Counted from the stretch's first letter, positions 1 to 6,752 are shown. The stretch is DNA of 64,000 bases from Nostoc linckia z4 (GCF_002608075.1 NZ_LAHA01000038.1:33-64032), one strand, 5' to 3'. Notes: a model not told the origin generated them from the letters alone. Made by a program: numbers and translations.

Positions 1-41
1 CATCTCCCCATCTCCCCATCTCCTCATCTCCCCATCTCCCC
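1..41. repeat. Short tandem repeat (8-mer CATCTCCC)
   Basis: Five consecutive copies of CATCTCCC, one with a C-to-T change, open the window. The same family recurs near 16170-16226, 20231-20284 and 43766-43846. These are short tandemly repeated repetitive sequences typical of filamentous cyanobacteria; no function is inferred here. Confidence 0.85.
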
Positions 42-49
42 TTCACTGG

Positions 50-70
50 GACATAAAAGTTTTAGTTGTG
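50..70 (+). promoter_or_regulatory. Conserved box shared with the precursor/HopA1 transcription unit
   Basis: A 21-bp sequence (core ACATAAAAGTTTTAGTTGTG) occurs here, about 100 bp before the kinase gene, and again without mismatch at 3152-3172 before precursors 5-6 and the HopA1-like gene. The sequences around the two copies differ, so the box stands out as a candidate operator or promoter element co-regulating both units. A weaker match (TTTAGTTG) lies near 1692, upstream of precursor 1. Confidence 0.5.
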
Positions 71-169
71 TCGAAGGAAAAATTTTAACAATAGAGTCTA
101 CAATCTTCATTTTGCCTAAAATCGTAGAAGACAAAAGATTTGAAGATTAGTACTCATATTTGATAGCGT

Positions 170-1366
170 ATGACATTTATATTGAACTCCAACAATGTTT
201 TTGATTATTTAGTTGAGCGTGACTTATTGACTCAATCACAGCAATCTGTGACGAATATTGAGGTTGTACCTGCAAAAAACTTTAATTTATTAATCACCCT
301 GTCAGACGGTGATAAGCTTCTTGTGAAGCAAGAACGGCACAACCATGATGGAAAAACAGCAGGCGAATTTTTAGATGAGTGGCGAATTCAAGAGTTATTA
401 CAAAAATTTCCCGAACTGAATTACACAAAACCATTTTTGCCTGAAGTACTTCATTTTGATAGAGAAAATTCGGTTATTGTCTTTAAATACCTAGATAATT
501 ATCGCGATTTAAACGATTTCTATATGAAGGGAAATATATTCCCTCCCACAATCGCAGCAGCAATTGGTAGTTGTATTGCAAAAATTCATCGCGAAACCTT
601 CAATTCCCAAAAATATCAGGATTTCTTCTCTCAAAATGCCGATAATATCAAATCCGATTTGGTATTGCTCTTGATTCGCAAATTGGAGCATATCGGCCCC
701 GAAATTTTTGGTTTAGTACCTGCTGATGGATTGAAATTTTTTGCACTGTATCAGCGATATGATAGCTTGGGACAAGCACTCAGAGAATTGAGTACAGCTT
801 TTGCACCGCGATGCTTAACGCACAACGACCTCAAACTCAACAACATTTTATTGCATCAAGATTGGGAGCAATCATTCCCTGAAGCCGAAGTATCAACAAA
901 CGGTATTGTACGGCTAATTGATTGGGAGCGATCGTCTTGGGGAGATCCAGCTTTTGATTTAGGAAGTATTATCGCTAGTTATCTGCAAATTTGGCTCAAT
1001 AGCTTAATTGTTAGTAAAGAGATGACCATCGATGAATCTCTGCGCCTAGCTACCACTCCCCTAGAATCGCTGCAACCTTCTATTTATGCTTTGATTAGCG
1101 CTTATTTAGAGTCCTTTCCAGAAATTTTGGTTCACTATCCTGATTTTATTCAGCGAGTTGTGCAATTTTCTGGCTTGGCATTAATTCAAGCAATTCAATC
1201 CATAATTCAGTATCAAAAATCCTTTGGCAATATGGGTATTTCTATGCTTCAAGTTGCCAAAAGTTTGTTGTGCCGTCCAGAGCAATCTATTCCTACCGTT
1301 TTTGGCACAACAGCAGCAGAACTAACCCGCTTAAGTAGCTCTCGGACTGAAGTATTATCTAACTAA
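170..1366 (+). CDS. Phosphotransferase (APH/choline-kinase fold), candidate class V lanthipeptide kinase
   Basis: A 398-residue kinase-like protein of the aminoglycoside phosphotransferase fold. Visible motifs are the ATP-lysine strand with K53 in LLVKQ, the catalytic loop HNDLKLNN (H218 to N225, D220 as base) and the metal-binding DWE at 251-253 followed by a GDPAFDLG segment. Stand-alone enzymes of this fold beside a HopA1-like protein (LxmK in lexapeptide, TvaC in thioviridamide) phosphorylate Ser/Thr of a precursor peptide, and the HopA1-like partner eliminates the phosphate to give dehydroalanine or dehydrobutyrine. Six Ser/Thr-rich precursors and a HopA1-like gene follow on the same strand, so that role is proposed here. 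Small-molecule phosphorylation or resistance is the alternative. The ATG at 170 lacks a strong Shine-Dalgarno. The gene is followed by a clear terminator, so it is its own transcription unit. Confidence 0.8.
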   Translation: MTFILNSNNVFDYLVERDLLTQSQQSVTNIEVVPAKNFNLLITLSDGDKLLVKQERHNHDGKTAGEFLDEWRIQELLQKFPELNYTKPFLPEVLHFDRENSVIVFKYLDNYRDLNDFYMKGNIFPPTIAAAIGSCIAKIHRETFNSQKYQDFFSQNADNIKSDLVLLLIRKLEHIGPEIFGLVPADGLKFFALYQRYDSLGQALRELSTAFAPRCLTHNDLKLNNILLHQDWEQSFPEAEVSTNGIVRLIDWERSSWGDPAFDLGSIIASYLQIWLNSLIVSKEMTIDESLRLATTPLESLQPSIYALISAYLESFPEILVHYPDFIQRVVQFSGLALIQAIQSIIQYQKSFGNMGISMLQVAKSLLCRPEQSIPTVFGTTAAELTRLSSSRTEVLSN

Positions 1367-1407
1367 TTAACTATAGAAATTCTATTTCATTTGTGAACAA
1401 TATCAGT

Positions 1408-1458
1408 GTTGACTGTTGACTGTTGACTGTTCACAGTTGACTGTCAACGATTAACAGT
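1408..1458. repeat. Short tandem repeat (TGTTGAC family) in a 450-bp intergenic gap
   Basis: Repeated TGTTGAC/TGTTCAC units, partly self-complementary (the end reads CAGTTGACTGTCAACG). The rest of the 1367-1818 gap holds a terminator (1511-1547) and a CCTTGTCTCC-type repeat (about 1590-1632). The promoter of the first precursor must lie between about 1640 and 1880, but no confident -35/-10 pair was recognised. Confidence 0.7.
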
Positions 1459-1510
1459 AAATTACCTTATCTAAAAAATCATTTTTTGTGCGTGAAAATC
1501 CTTGCATCTG

Positions 1511-1547
1511 AGGTGAAATGACAGTCATGTTATTTCACCTTTTTTTG
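1511..1547 (+). terminator. Rho-independent terminator after the kinase gene
   Basis: AGGTGAAAT (1511-1519) pairs perfectly with ATTTCACCT (1532-1540), followed by a run of seven T. It separates the kinase transcript from the precursor genes. Confidence 0.85.
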
Positions 1548-1887
1548 TATATGTCCTATGTATATTCTTCATTTGGAATGGGCATTGTTCTCCTTGTCTC
1601 CCTTATCTTCCTTATCTCCCTTGTCTGCCTTCCAATAACCACTGCCTATTTTTAAAGCAGGTTTATTTTCTTGACTAAAAATAACTAGAGTTTAGTTGCA
1701 TGTAAAAACGTGCTACATAGATTTTTTAGCTCACAAATTATAAAAAGCAAAGATGACAAAAAAGATGTATTAAAGGAATAAAAACTAATGATTTATCCTA
1801 GCTAATCTATTAATTCCTATGCCAATATTTAGACATGAACTAAAAAGTTCATCACTCAATTTACTTTATTCAACTAGGAAAAATTTC

Positions 1888-2073
1888 ATGGCTACGATCA
1901 AAATTCACGATTTAAGTCCTGCTGGTTCCGAATTATTTCAAGATTCTGAAAGCTTTTTGAATGAGCTAACAGATGCAGAACTAGGAGTACATGGCGGTTT
2001 GAGAGCAGAATCAGTCAGTGTTACTGTTAGTGTTACTTTGACAGTTACTTACTCTTGGTCTTGGACTTGGTAA
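1888..2073 (+). CDS. RiPP precursor peptide 1 (double-glycine leader, alternating Ser/Thr core)
   Basis: A 61-residue precursor. Residues 1-37 form the leader, containing HDLSPAGSELFQDSESFLNE and ending ELGVHGG, the double-glycine signal cut by C39 peptidase exporters such as the one at 10523-13249. The 24-residue core has Ser or Thr at core positions 5, 7, 9, 11, 13, 15, 17, 19, 21 and 23, with Val, Leu, Tyr or Trp between them, and ends SWSWTW. It has no Cys, so classical thioether rings cannot form within it. The ATG at 1888 (AGGAAA about 8 bp upstream) is chosen because all six paralogues start MATIK or MANIK. The frame is open upstream to an ATG at 1819, a conserved mini-ORF that in the second locus stops before the precursor. 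The kinase/HopA1 pair is inferred to dehydrate the Ser/Thr residues. Confidence 0.85.
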   Translation: MATIKIHDLSPAGSELFQDSESFLNELTDAELGVHGGLRAESVSVTVSVTLTVTYSWSWTW

Positions 2074-2091
2074 TTTTTTAGTTTTACTTGC

Positions 2092-2124
2092 AAGACAGTC
2101 ATATTTATTGCAATTGTCTTTTTT
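2092..2124 (+). terminator. Terminator-like hairpin after precursor 1
   Basis: AAGACA (2092-2097) pairs with TGTCTT (2115-2120), followed by a T run. It is weaker than the equivalent hairpins after precursors 2 and 4, but has the same AAGACA/TGTCTT ends. It probably acts as a leaky terminator or RNA stabiliser between precursor genes. Confidence 0.55.
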
Positions 2125-2164
2125 CTTCGTAATTCACACATTATTTTTTTGAGGATGAAAACTT

Positions 2165-2350
2165 ATGGCTACTATCAAAATTCATGACTTAAGCCCCGCC
2201 GGTTCCGATTTATTTCAAGATTCTGAAAGCTTTCTCAATGAATTAACAGATGAAGAACTGGGAGTACATGGCGGTCGAGCATTAGCATCAGTAAGTATTA
2301 GCGTTACTGTGACAGTTACTTACTCTTGGACTTGGACTTGGGCTTTGTAA
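2165..2350 (+). CDS. RiPP precursor peptide 2 (double-glycine leader, alternating Ser/Thr core)
   Basis: A 61-residue paralogue of precursor 1. The leader (1-37) is nearly identical and ends EELGVHGG. The 24-residue core has Ser/Thr at core positions 5, 7, 9, 11, 13, 15, 17, 19 and 21, alternating with Val/Ile/Tyr/Trp, and ends SWTWTWAL; there is no Cys. A good ribosome site (TTGAGGATG) lies about 10 bp upstream, inside a 5' segment (TTCACACATTATTTTTTTGA) that also precedes precursor 3 and, in part, precursor 4. This points to recent tandem duplication of the whole unit. Dehydration by the neighbouring kinase and HopA1-like protein is inferred from family knowledge. Confidence 0.85.
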   Translation: MATIKIHDLSPAGSDLFQDSESFLNELTDEELGVHGGRALASVSISVTVTVTYSWTWTWAL

Positions 2351-2366
2351 TTTTTTAGTTTTGCTT

Positions 2367-2402
2367 AAAAGACAGTTCTGCCCAGCAGTACTGTCTTTTT
2401 TT
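2367..2402 (+). terminator. Terminator-like hairpin after precursor 2
   Basis: AAAAGACAGT (2367-2376) pairs with ACTGTCTTTT (2390-2399), and the T run continues to about 2402. It lies between precursor genes 2 and 3. Confidence 0.75.
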
Positions 2403-2442
2403 GTTCCTAATTCACACATTATTTTTTTGAGGTTCAAAACCG

Positions 2443-2610
2443 ATGGCTACTATCAAAATTCATGACTTAAATCCCGCTGGTTCCGAACTATTTCAAGATT
2501 CTGAAAGCTTTCTCAATGAACTGACAGATGCAGAACTGGGGCTACAAGGAGGCTTGAAAACACAATCATTTACCTATTGTTGGCCGATTACTTGGACTAT
2601 TCTTTTGTAA
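2443..2610 (+). CDS. RiPP precursor peptide 3 (divergent core with one Cys)
   Basis: A 55-residue precursor. The leader (1-37) matches its neighbours and ends ELGLQGG. The 18-residue core LKTQSFTYCWPITWTILL is the outlier: alternation is broken, it contains the only core cysteine among the six (residue 46) and a proline. The Cys could form one thioether with a dehydrated Ser/Thr, or an aminovinyl-Cys-type end if a decarboxylase were present, which was not seen. The alternating Trp (core positions 10 and 14) still resembles precursors 1 and 2. GAGG lies about 10 bp upstream of the ATG. The gene may encode a second product type or be a decaying copy. Confidence 0.8.
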   Translation: MATIKIHDLNPAGSELFQDSESFLNELTDAELGLQGGLKTQSFTYCWPITWTILL

Positions 2611-2653
2611 CTTTTTGTTCATAATTCACACAATCTTTTGAGGATGACAACTA

Positions 2654-2842
2654 ATGGCTACTATCAAAATCAATAACTTAAGTCCAGTTGGTTCTGAACT
2701 GTTTCAAGATTCTGAAAGCTTTCTCAATGAACTAACAGATACAGAACTAGCAACACGTGGTGGTCTGTTATCAATTACTTTGCCTTTAACTCCAACGTTG
2801 AGTTTGACTTGGACTTATACTGTTACTGCTGTGGCTGCGTAA
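2654..2842 (+). CDS. RiPP precursor peptide 4 (alternating Ser/Thr core)
   Basis: A 62-residue precursor. The leader (1-37) is slightly diverged (KINNLSPVGSELF) and ends ELATRGG. The 25-residue core has Ser/Thr at core positions 3, 5, 9, 11, 13, 15, 17, 19 and 21, with Pro at 7 and 10, and Ile/Leu/Trp/Tyr/Val elsewhere; it ends in Ala-rich AVAA. No Cys. TTGAGGATG lies about 10 bp upstream of the ATG. A perfect terminator follows, so precursors 1-4 form one array distinct from precursors 5-6. Confidence 0.85.
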   Translation: MATIKINNLSPVGSELFQDSESFLNELTDTELATRGGLLSITLPLTPTLSLTWTYTVTAVAA

Positions 2843-2859
2843 TTTTTTAGTTTTACCTC

Positions 2860-2894
2860 AAAGACAGTTCTGTTTTCCAGAACTGTCTTTTTTT
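2860..2894 (+). terminator. Strong rho-independent terminator after precursor 4
   Basis: AAAGACAGTTCTG (2860-2872) is perfectly complementary to CAGAACTGTCTTT (2878-2890) with a five-base loop, followed by a T run. It ends the first precursor array. Confidence 0.9.
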
Positions 2895-3040
2895 GTTTCT
2901 ATGTTTAAACAGATAATTTGGTAAGGTTTGAGTTCTGCTTAGATGACACATTCGACTTCTTGCAAACATCGATTAAAAGTCATTGGGCATTGGGCATTTA
3001 AAAGTCAGGCATTCAAAAGTTTTTGAATTTTGAATTGATT

Positions 3041-3078
3041 TGTCTCCCTTGTCTCCCTTGTCTCCCTTGTCTTCCTTG
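3041..3078. repeat. Short tandem repeat (9-mer TTGTCTCCC)
   Basis: About four consecutive TTGTCTCCC-type units in the 320-bp gap between the two precursor arrays. The same unit recurs near 1600 and 46726-46756. No other feature is seen in this gap except the conserved box at 3152-3172 and a mini-ORF at 3215. Confidence 0.8.
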
Positions 3079-3151
3079 CCATATCAATGAAGTTTATTGT
3101 CTGAAGGCGGATTTTTGTAGCTCGATAGGATAAATCAGCTAAAGAAAACAT

Positions 3152-3172
3152 GACATAAAAGTTTTAGTTGTG
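3152..3172 (+). promoter_or_regulatory. Second copy of the conserved box
   Basis: A 21-bp match, without mismatch, to 50-70. Here it lies about 115 bp upstream of precursor 5 and 43 bp upstream of the MPIFKHELKS mini-ORF. Its position before both biosynthetic transcription units suggests shared control. Confidence 0.5.
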
Positions 3173-3214
3173 CCCGAAAAAGCATTGTTTTTTGGTTGTT
3201 TTACCCAAAGCAGT

Positions 3215-3259
3215 ATGCCAATATTTAAACATGAACTAAAAAGTTCATCATTCATTTAA
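3215..3259 (+). other. Conserved upstream mini-ORF (14 codons)
   Basis: ATG at 3215 encodes MPIFKHELKSSSFI and stops, 28 bp before precursor 5. The homologous segment upstream of precursor 1 (from 1819) encodes MPIFRHELKSSSLN and stays in frame with the precursor. The codons are preserved apart from K/R. This may be a regulatory upstream ORF, a relic of an N-terminal extension, or simply duplicated untranslated DNA. Confidence 0.45.
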
Positions 3260-3287
3260 AGTTAGTCAAATAGGAGATTAACTAATC

Positions 3288-3464
3288 ATGGCTAATATCA
3301 AATTGCATGATTTAAGTCCGGCTGGTTCTGAATTATTTGAAGATTCTGAAAGTTTTCTCAATGAACTCAATACTGAAGAATTAACCCACGTCAATGGAGG
3401 ATTGTTATCAATCACTATCACGATTACAATCACAATTACAGTCACTCTTGCTAAGGCTGCTTAA
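3288..3464 (+). CDS. RiPP precursor peptide 5 (Ile/Thr alternating core)
   Basis: A 58-residue precursor of the second subtype, starting MANIKLHDLSPAGSELFEDS. The leader (1-38) ends LTHVNGG, a canonical double-glycine site. The 20-residue core LLSITITITITITVTLAKAA has Ser/Thr at core positions 3, 5, 7, 9, 11, 13 and 15, with Ile/Val/Leu between; no Cys or Trp. It is shorter than the minimum of many gene callers and easily missed. TAGGAG lies about 12 bp upstream of the ATG. It probably shares a transcript with precursor 6 and the HopA1-like gene, since no terminator was seen between them. Confidence 0.85.
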   Translation: MANIKLHDLSPAGSELFEDSESFLNELNTEELTHVNGGLLSITITITITITVTLAKAA

Positions 3465-3519
3465 CAAGATATAAATTCATCATTGAATTCACTTTATTCA
3501 ACTAGGAAATTAACTCATC

Positions 3520-3690
3520 ATGGCTAATATCAAATTGCACGACTTAAGTCCCGCTGGTTCCGAATTATTTGAAGATTCTGAAAGCTTCCTCAATGAATTA
3601 AATGCTGAAGAATTAAACAACGTCAACGGCGGATTGCTTGGAATTACACTAACTATAACTGTAACTATTACAATCACTATTACTTTGTAA
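3520..3690 (+). CDS. RiPP precursor peptide 6 (Ile/Thr alternating core)
   Basis: A 56-residue paralogue of precursor 5. The leader (1-38) ends LNNVNGG, and the 18-residue core LLGITLTITVTITITITL has Thr at core positions 5, 7, 9, 11, 13, 15 and 17, each flanked by Ile, Leu or Val. No Ser, Cys or aromatic residue. TAGGAAATTAA precedes the ATG. The stop is 31 bp before the HopA1-like gene with no hairpin, consistent with one operon. The repeated ITITIT pattern is a strongly beta-prone, very hydrophobic strand unless modified. Confidence 0.85.
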   Translation: MANIKLHDLSPAGSELFEDSESFLNELNAEELNNVNGGLLGITLTITVTITITITL

Positions 3691-3721
3691 TATTCAAAGT
3701 TATATAGTAGCTTTTCTCAGC

Positions 3722-4921
3722 ATGAGTAACAGTGCTTTATCCAGCACTGTTACTCCTAAAACAATAGTAAATTATGTCTATTTATTAACTAAGTTATCAA
3801 TGATTGCTGAATTATTAGAAATTAGCCAAAGTCAATCAACACAAGCAACTCGACAACTGTGGGATGCTTTAGAAGACATCGTTAACAACATTCAAATCGA
3901 GTCTGATTTTTGCATTCGTCACCCAAATTATAAGCCTTTGGATTTGCCAGAGGAGGTGATAGTTCGTTTCAGAAAGATGTCTAAGGATGTTCAAAATAGA
4001 TACTCGAATTTGCAGTTACGGAGTTTTCTTTATGGAATTTATTACAATGGTTCTCTACAAACAACTCTGGCGCTTGATGGAGATTCATCGAATCTGCATT
4101 TACACCAAGATTTAGAAAATAACTCTTTCTTAGGGGTAGACTTGGCGTTTTACGATCGCTTACACAACAGCAATACTGGTGAAGGTTACTTTGACGCCAA
4201 TTGGTCTGTCGTGAAACAAGTCAACGATGATACCTTAATGGTCACCAAGGGCGGTTTAAATTTACATATTAAGCGCGATTACCACTTACAACCAGCCGAA
4301 CAATCTGCGGTGGTGGGTGACATAGTTGCCATTCGGCTGCCTAAAAATCGAGTGCAAAATGGATTTTATTTAGCAGTTGGCAATGCTGGCCCCCAAACTA
4401 TCGGCAATCCCAATCAGCAGCCACAAACTGTACGCATTTATTTTAATTTGAGTCCGGATGGTGCGGTTGCTCTCATGGGTAGCCTAACGCAGCAACTCAA
4501 CGAAATTAACATTCCTTTTACATTTAAAGCACTATACAATCCCGCCGACTACGGTCGCTATGATTCAGCAGTACTTTATTTTGAGAAAAGCTACTACGAA
4601 GCAGTTCGACTAGTTTTACAAAGTGTTTATACAGAAATGCGATCGCACTTTAATCCACAAGTGCCATTATTCACAAAATTACTGATGCCGGGGCTAAGTT
4701 TGGCAGAAGAACCAAACCAGAGATTTGCAGCCCAAGAAAGTTTTGGTACTAATCGCTGTCAAATTATTGCTAATGGATTGCTACAAGCCAGCCAACAGGG
4801 AAAAAACTCTCCCGAAGAACGGATGAAAGCTATTCTCGAAAACTTTTCTCTTCTGGGAATTGAATTACACCGTTCTTATCTGAATGCCAACTCTGAAGAC
4901 ATCTACACACCGTTAAACTAA
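3722..4921 (+). CDS. HopA1-like protein, candidate class V dehydratase lyase
   Basis: A 399-residue protein resembling the HopA1 effector family in its C-terminal two thirds, around VDLAFYDRLHNSNTGEGYFD, VAIRLPKNRVQNGFYLAVGN and YFNLSPDGAVALM; the call comes from recognised family sequence, not from a search. In class V lanthipeptide (LxmY) and thioamitide (TvaD) pathways the HopA1-domain protein acts with the phosphotransferase to eliminate phosphate from phospho-Ser/Thr. The N-terminal 100 residues are helical and may bind the leader. It lies 31 bp after precursor 6, and its stop overlaps the next start by one base (TAATG), so translation with the reductase-like gene is probably coupled. 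It is placed in the same pathway as the kinase at 170-1366. Confidence 0.8.
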   Translation: MSNSALSSTVTPKTIVNYVYLLTKLSMIAELLEISQSQSTQATRQLWDALEDIVNNIQIESDFCIRHPNYKPLDLPEEVIVRFRKMSKDVQNRYSNLQLRSFLYGIYYNGSLQTTLALDGDSSNLHLHQDLENNSFLGVDLAFYDRLHNSNTGEGYFDANWSVVKQVNDDTLMVTKGGLNLHIKRDYHLQPAEQSAVVGDIVAIRLPKNRVQNGFYLAVGNAGPQTIGNPNQQPQTVRIYFNLSPDGAVALMGSLTQQLNEINIPFTFKALYNPADYGRYDSAVLYFEKSYYEAVRLVLQSVYTEMRSHFNPQVPLFTKLLMPGLSLAEEPNQRFAAQESFGTNRCQIIANGLLQASQQGKNSPEERMKAILENFSLLGIELHRSYLNANSEDIYTPLN

Positions 4922-5931
4922 TGCAAATACTCGACCTTGCGCCGCCAAAAGTAGCAACTTCCAACGAAGTTAATTTCAGCAATAAATTTCCGGAATCAGA
5001 TTTGCCATTCTACCGAAAACTTGGACGAACTGATTTAACTGTTAGCGCTCTCGGATTGGGAGGTGGGGGCAAAATCTCCAGTGAAGATACCCTTTACGCC
5101 TTTGACCAAGGAGTTAACTTCTTTTTTTACTCTAGCGATTTACACCACTATCTCTACAGCCACATGTCTGAAGGACTGCGGAAATTGTGTGGTCGTGGCT
5201 CATCAGTGCGAGAAAAAGTAGTATTGGCAACGGTGAGTTATATTAAAAATCCAGATGCGGCAATGGCAGCCATCATCGACCAATTTGTAGACCTGAAAAT
5301 GGACTATATTGATGTCTTCTTTTGGGGCTGGATTGGCACTACTGATGAGCCAATGTTTGAGAAATGCTTAGACCGTTCCAACGATTTAAGAGGTGCTGGT
5401 AGCATTTATGAACGAATCGTTGAAAGAATGTTTGGTGTTTCCGAACGTCTGAAAAAAATGGGGGCTGTTCGTTATATTGGCGCTTCCTTTCACGACTTAG
5501 ATTTAGCTAACAAATGGCTGAATAATTCTTTAATAGATGTGGCGATGGTGAGACATAATGTTGCTCACCGTACTGCTCAAAAATCAGTATTCAACAATTT
5601 GCAAGCGGAAGATCCGCAGCGATCGGGTATTGTCACCTTTAAGTCTGCGGGAATGCACGGGCCCCTGTGGCATCCTCCTGCTGGTTTGCCAGAAAAATGT
5701 TGGGTGCCTTCAGTTCCCGATTTATACCGCTATTCTTTGAGCCAAAACTGTGTAGATGTCTGCTTGATGGGTTCAGAAAAACGGGAACATATAGATGCAG
5801 CGATCGCAGGTATTCAAAAAGGTAAACTTACCGCAGAAGAAATAGAGTATCTCAATGTTTATGGTGACTTACATCGTCATCGTTTTCAATCCCAAAATAT
5901 TCCTACAGATAAATTAATTTACAGAGGTTAA
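4921..5931 (+). CDS. Aldo/keto-reductase-like protein with an altered catalytic tetrad
   Basis: A 336-residue protein with an AKR-like framework: FYRKLGRTDLTVSALGLGGG near the start, GVNFF at 64-68, REKVVLAT at 97-104, MDYIDV at 127-132, VRYIGASF near 179 and a C-terminal GSEKREHIDAA resembling the NADPH-binding end. By simple motif alignment the AKR tetrad is lost: the Asp position is Phe69, the Lys position Val105 and the His position Gly136, and no Tyr sits at the usual spacing. It may use different chemistry or be a binding protein. Its one-base overlap with the HopA1-like gene suggests it acts on the same peptides. Reduction of dehydroamino acids to D-Ala/D-aminobutyrate is an attractive but unproven role, since AKRs can reduce C=C bonds (AKR1D1). 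Confidence 0.75.
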   Translation: MQILDLAPPKVATSNEVNFSNKFPESDLPFYRKLGRTDLTVSALGLGGGGKISSEDTLYAFDQGVNFFFYSSDLHHYLYSHMSEGLRKLCGRGSSVREKVVLATVSYIKNPDAAMAAIIDQFVDLKMDYIDVFFWGWIGTTDEPMFEKCLDRSNDLRGAGSIYERIVERMFGVSERLKKMGAVRYIGASFHDLDLANKWLNNSLIDVAMVRHNVAHRTAQKSVFNNLQAEDPQRSGIVTFKSAGMHGPLWHPPAGLPEKCWVPSVPDLYRYSLSQNCVDVCLMGSEKREHIDAAIAGIQKGKLTAEEIEYLNVYGDLHRHRFQSQNIPTDKLIYRG

Positions 5932-5936
5932 TAATC

Positions 5937-6743
5937 ATGACAGAAAATGTAGCTACACCAAGAATATCTAGCGGCGAAAACCTTTTAGCAACACTGAAAC
6001 TGCCAGAAATTTCACTGGCAACAAACGAACAAATATTAGACCATCTCCGCCATTCACATAAAATTAGTGCTGTTGCTGCTGATGCCGAACAAGAAATCTT
6101 GATTTTGCGCCTCTGCGAACAACTAGAAATTACAGTTTCTGATGAAGAATTGCAAGCCGCAGGAGATACCTTTCGCCAAGACCACAAATTATTAACAGCT
6201 TCAGAAACTTTGGCATGGCTAGCACAGCAGCGCTTAAAAGTAGAAGAATGGTCTGAAAGTATTAAAGTGGCACTGCTAACACAAAAGTTAAAAGAACATT
6301 TATTTGGCTCAACTATAGATACTCAATATCTAGTCGATCCTTATATTTTTAAACGCGTTGCTTTATCCCAAATTCTCGTAGTCGATTTAACAGAAGCGTT
6401 AAAAATAGTCAAAGCATTGCAAGAAGATAAAGCTGCTTTTTGCAGTTTGGCACTACAATATTCAAAAGGTAAGCAGTCGAAACAGAATGGTGGTTTTGTA
6501 GGTATTCGTTTTGTTTCAGAACTCATGCCAGAACTAGGACAAGCCATTGCAGAAGCAAAAGATGGTGATGTGATTGGCCCAATTCAAACCAAATTAGGTT
6601 ATCACATTCTCAAAATTGAAAAATGGTTTTCCCATGAATTTAGAGAAGTTAAAGAGCAAGTATTAGAATTCCTTCTCCAAACATGGATCAAGAGTCAAAC
6701 CCATTCTGATGCTGATAGTCTGTCAACAGTAAAAAATAATTAA
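5937..6743 (+). CDS. Parvulin-type peptidyl-prolyl isomerase (SurA/PpiC-like)
   Basis: A 268-residue protein. A helical N-terminal half (about 20-140) resembles the SurA-type chaperone domain. The parvulin domain spans about 140-245, with ALSQILVVDLTEA, a QNGGFVGIRF strand and the GDVIGPIQTKLGYHILKIE signature. No signal peptide is seen, so it should act in the cytoplasm, probably as a chaperone for hydrophobic precursor peptides. It starts five bases after the reductase stop, with AGAGG at about 9 bp. A related gene sits in the export operon at 8113-8859. Cyanobacterial peptide-export loci often carry such a protein. A perfect hairpin follows. Confidence 0.8.
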   Translation: MTENVATPRISSGENLLATLKLPEISLATNEQILDHLRHSHKISAVAADAEQEILILRLCEQLEITVSDEELQAAGDTFRQDHKLLTASETLAWLAQQRLKVEEWSESIKVALLTQKLKEHLFGSTIDTQYLVDPYIFKRVALSQILVVDLTEALKIVKALQEDKAAFCSLALQYSKGKQSKQNGGFVGIRFVSELMPELGQAIAEAKDGDVIGPIQTKLGYHILKIEKWFSHEFREVKEQVLEFLLQTWIKSQTHSDADSLSTVKNN

Positions 6744-6752
6744 AAATCACAT

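Noticed and set aside
1408..1458. Possible CRISPR array in the tandem repeats
   Set aside because: Units are 7 bp with no unique spacers; the same holds for all other tandem arrays in the window.
2165..2842. Precursors as Nif11- or NHLP-type leader peptides
   Set aside because: The leaders lack the length and conserved blocks of Nif11 or nitrile-hydratase-like leaders; they are 37-38 residues with a plain double-glycine end.
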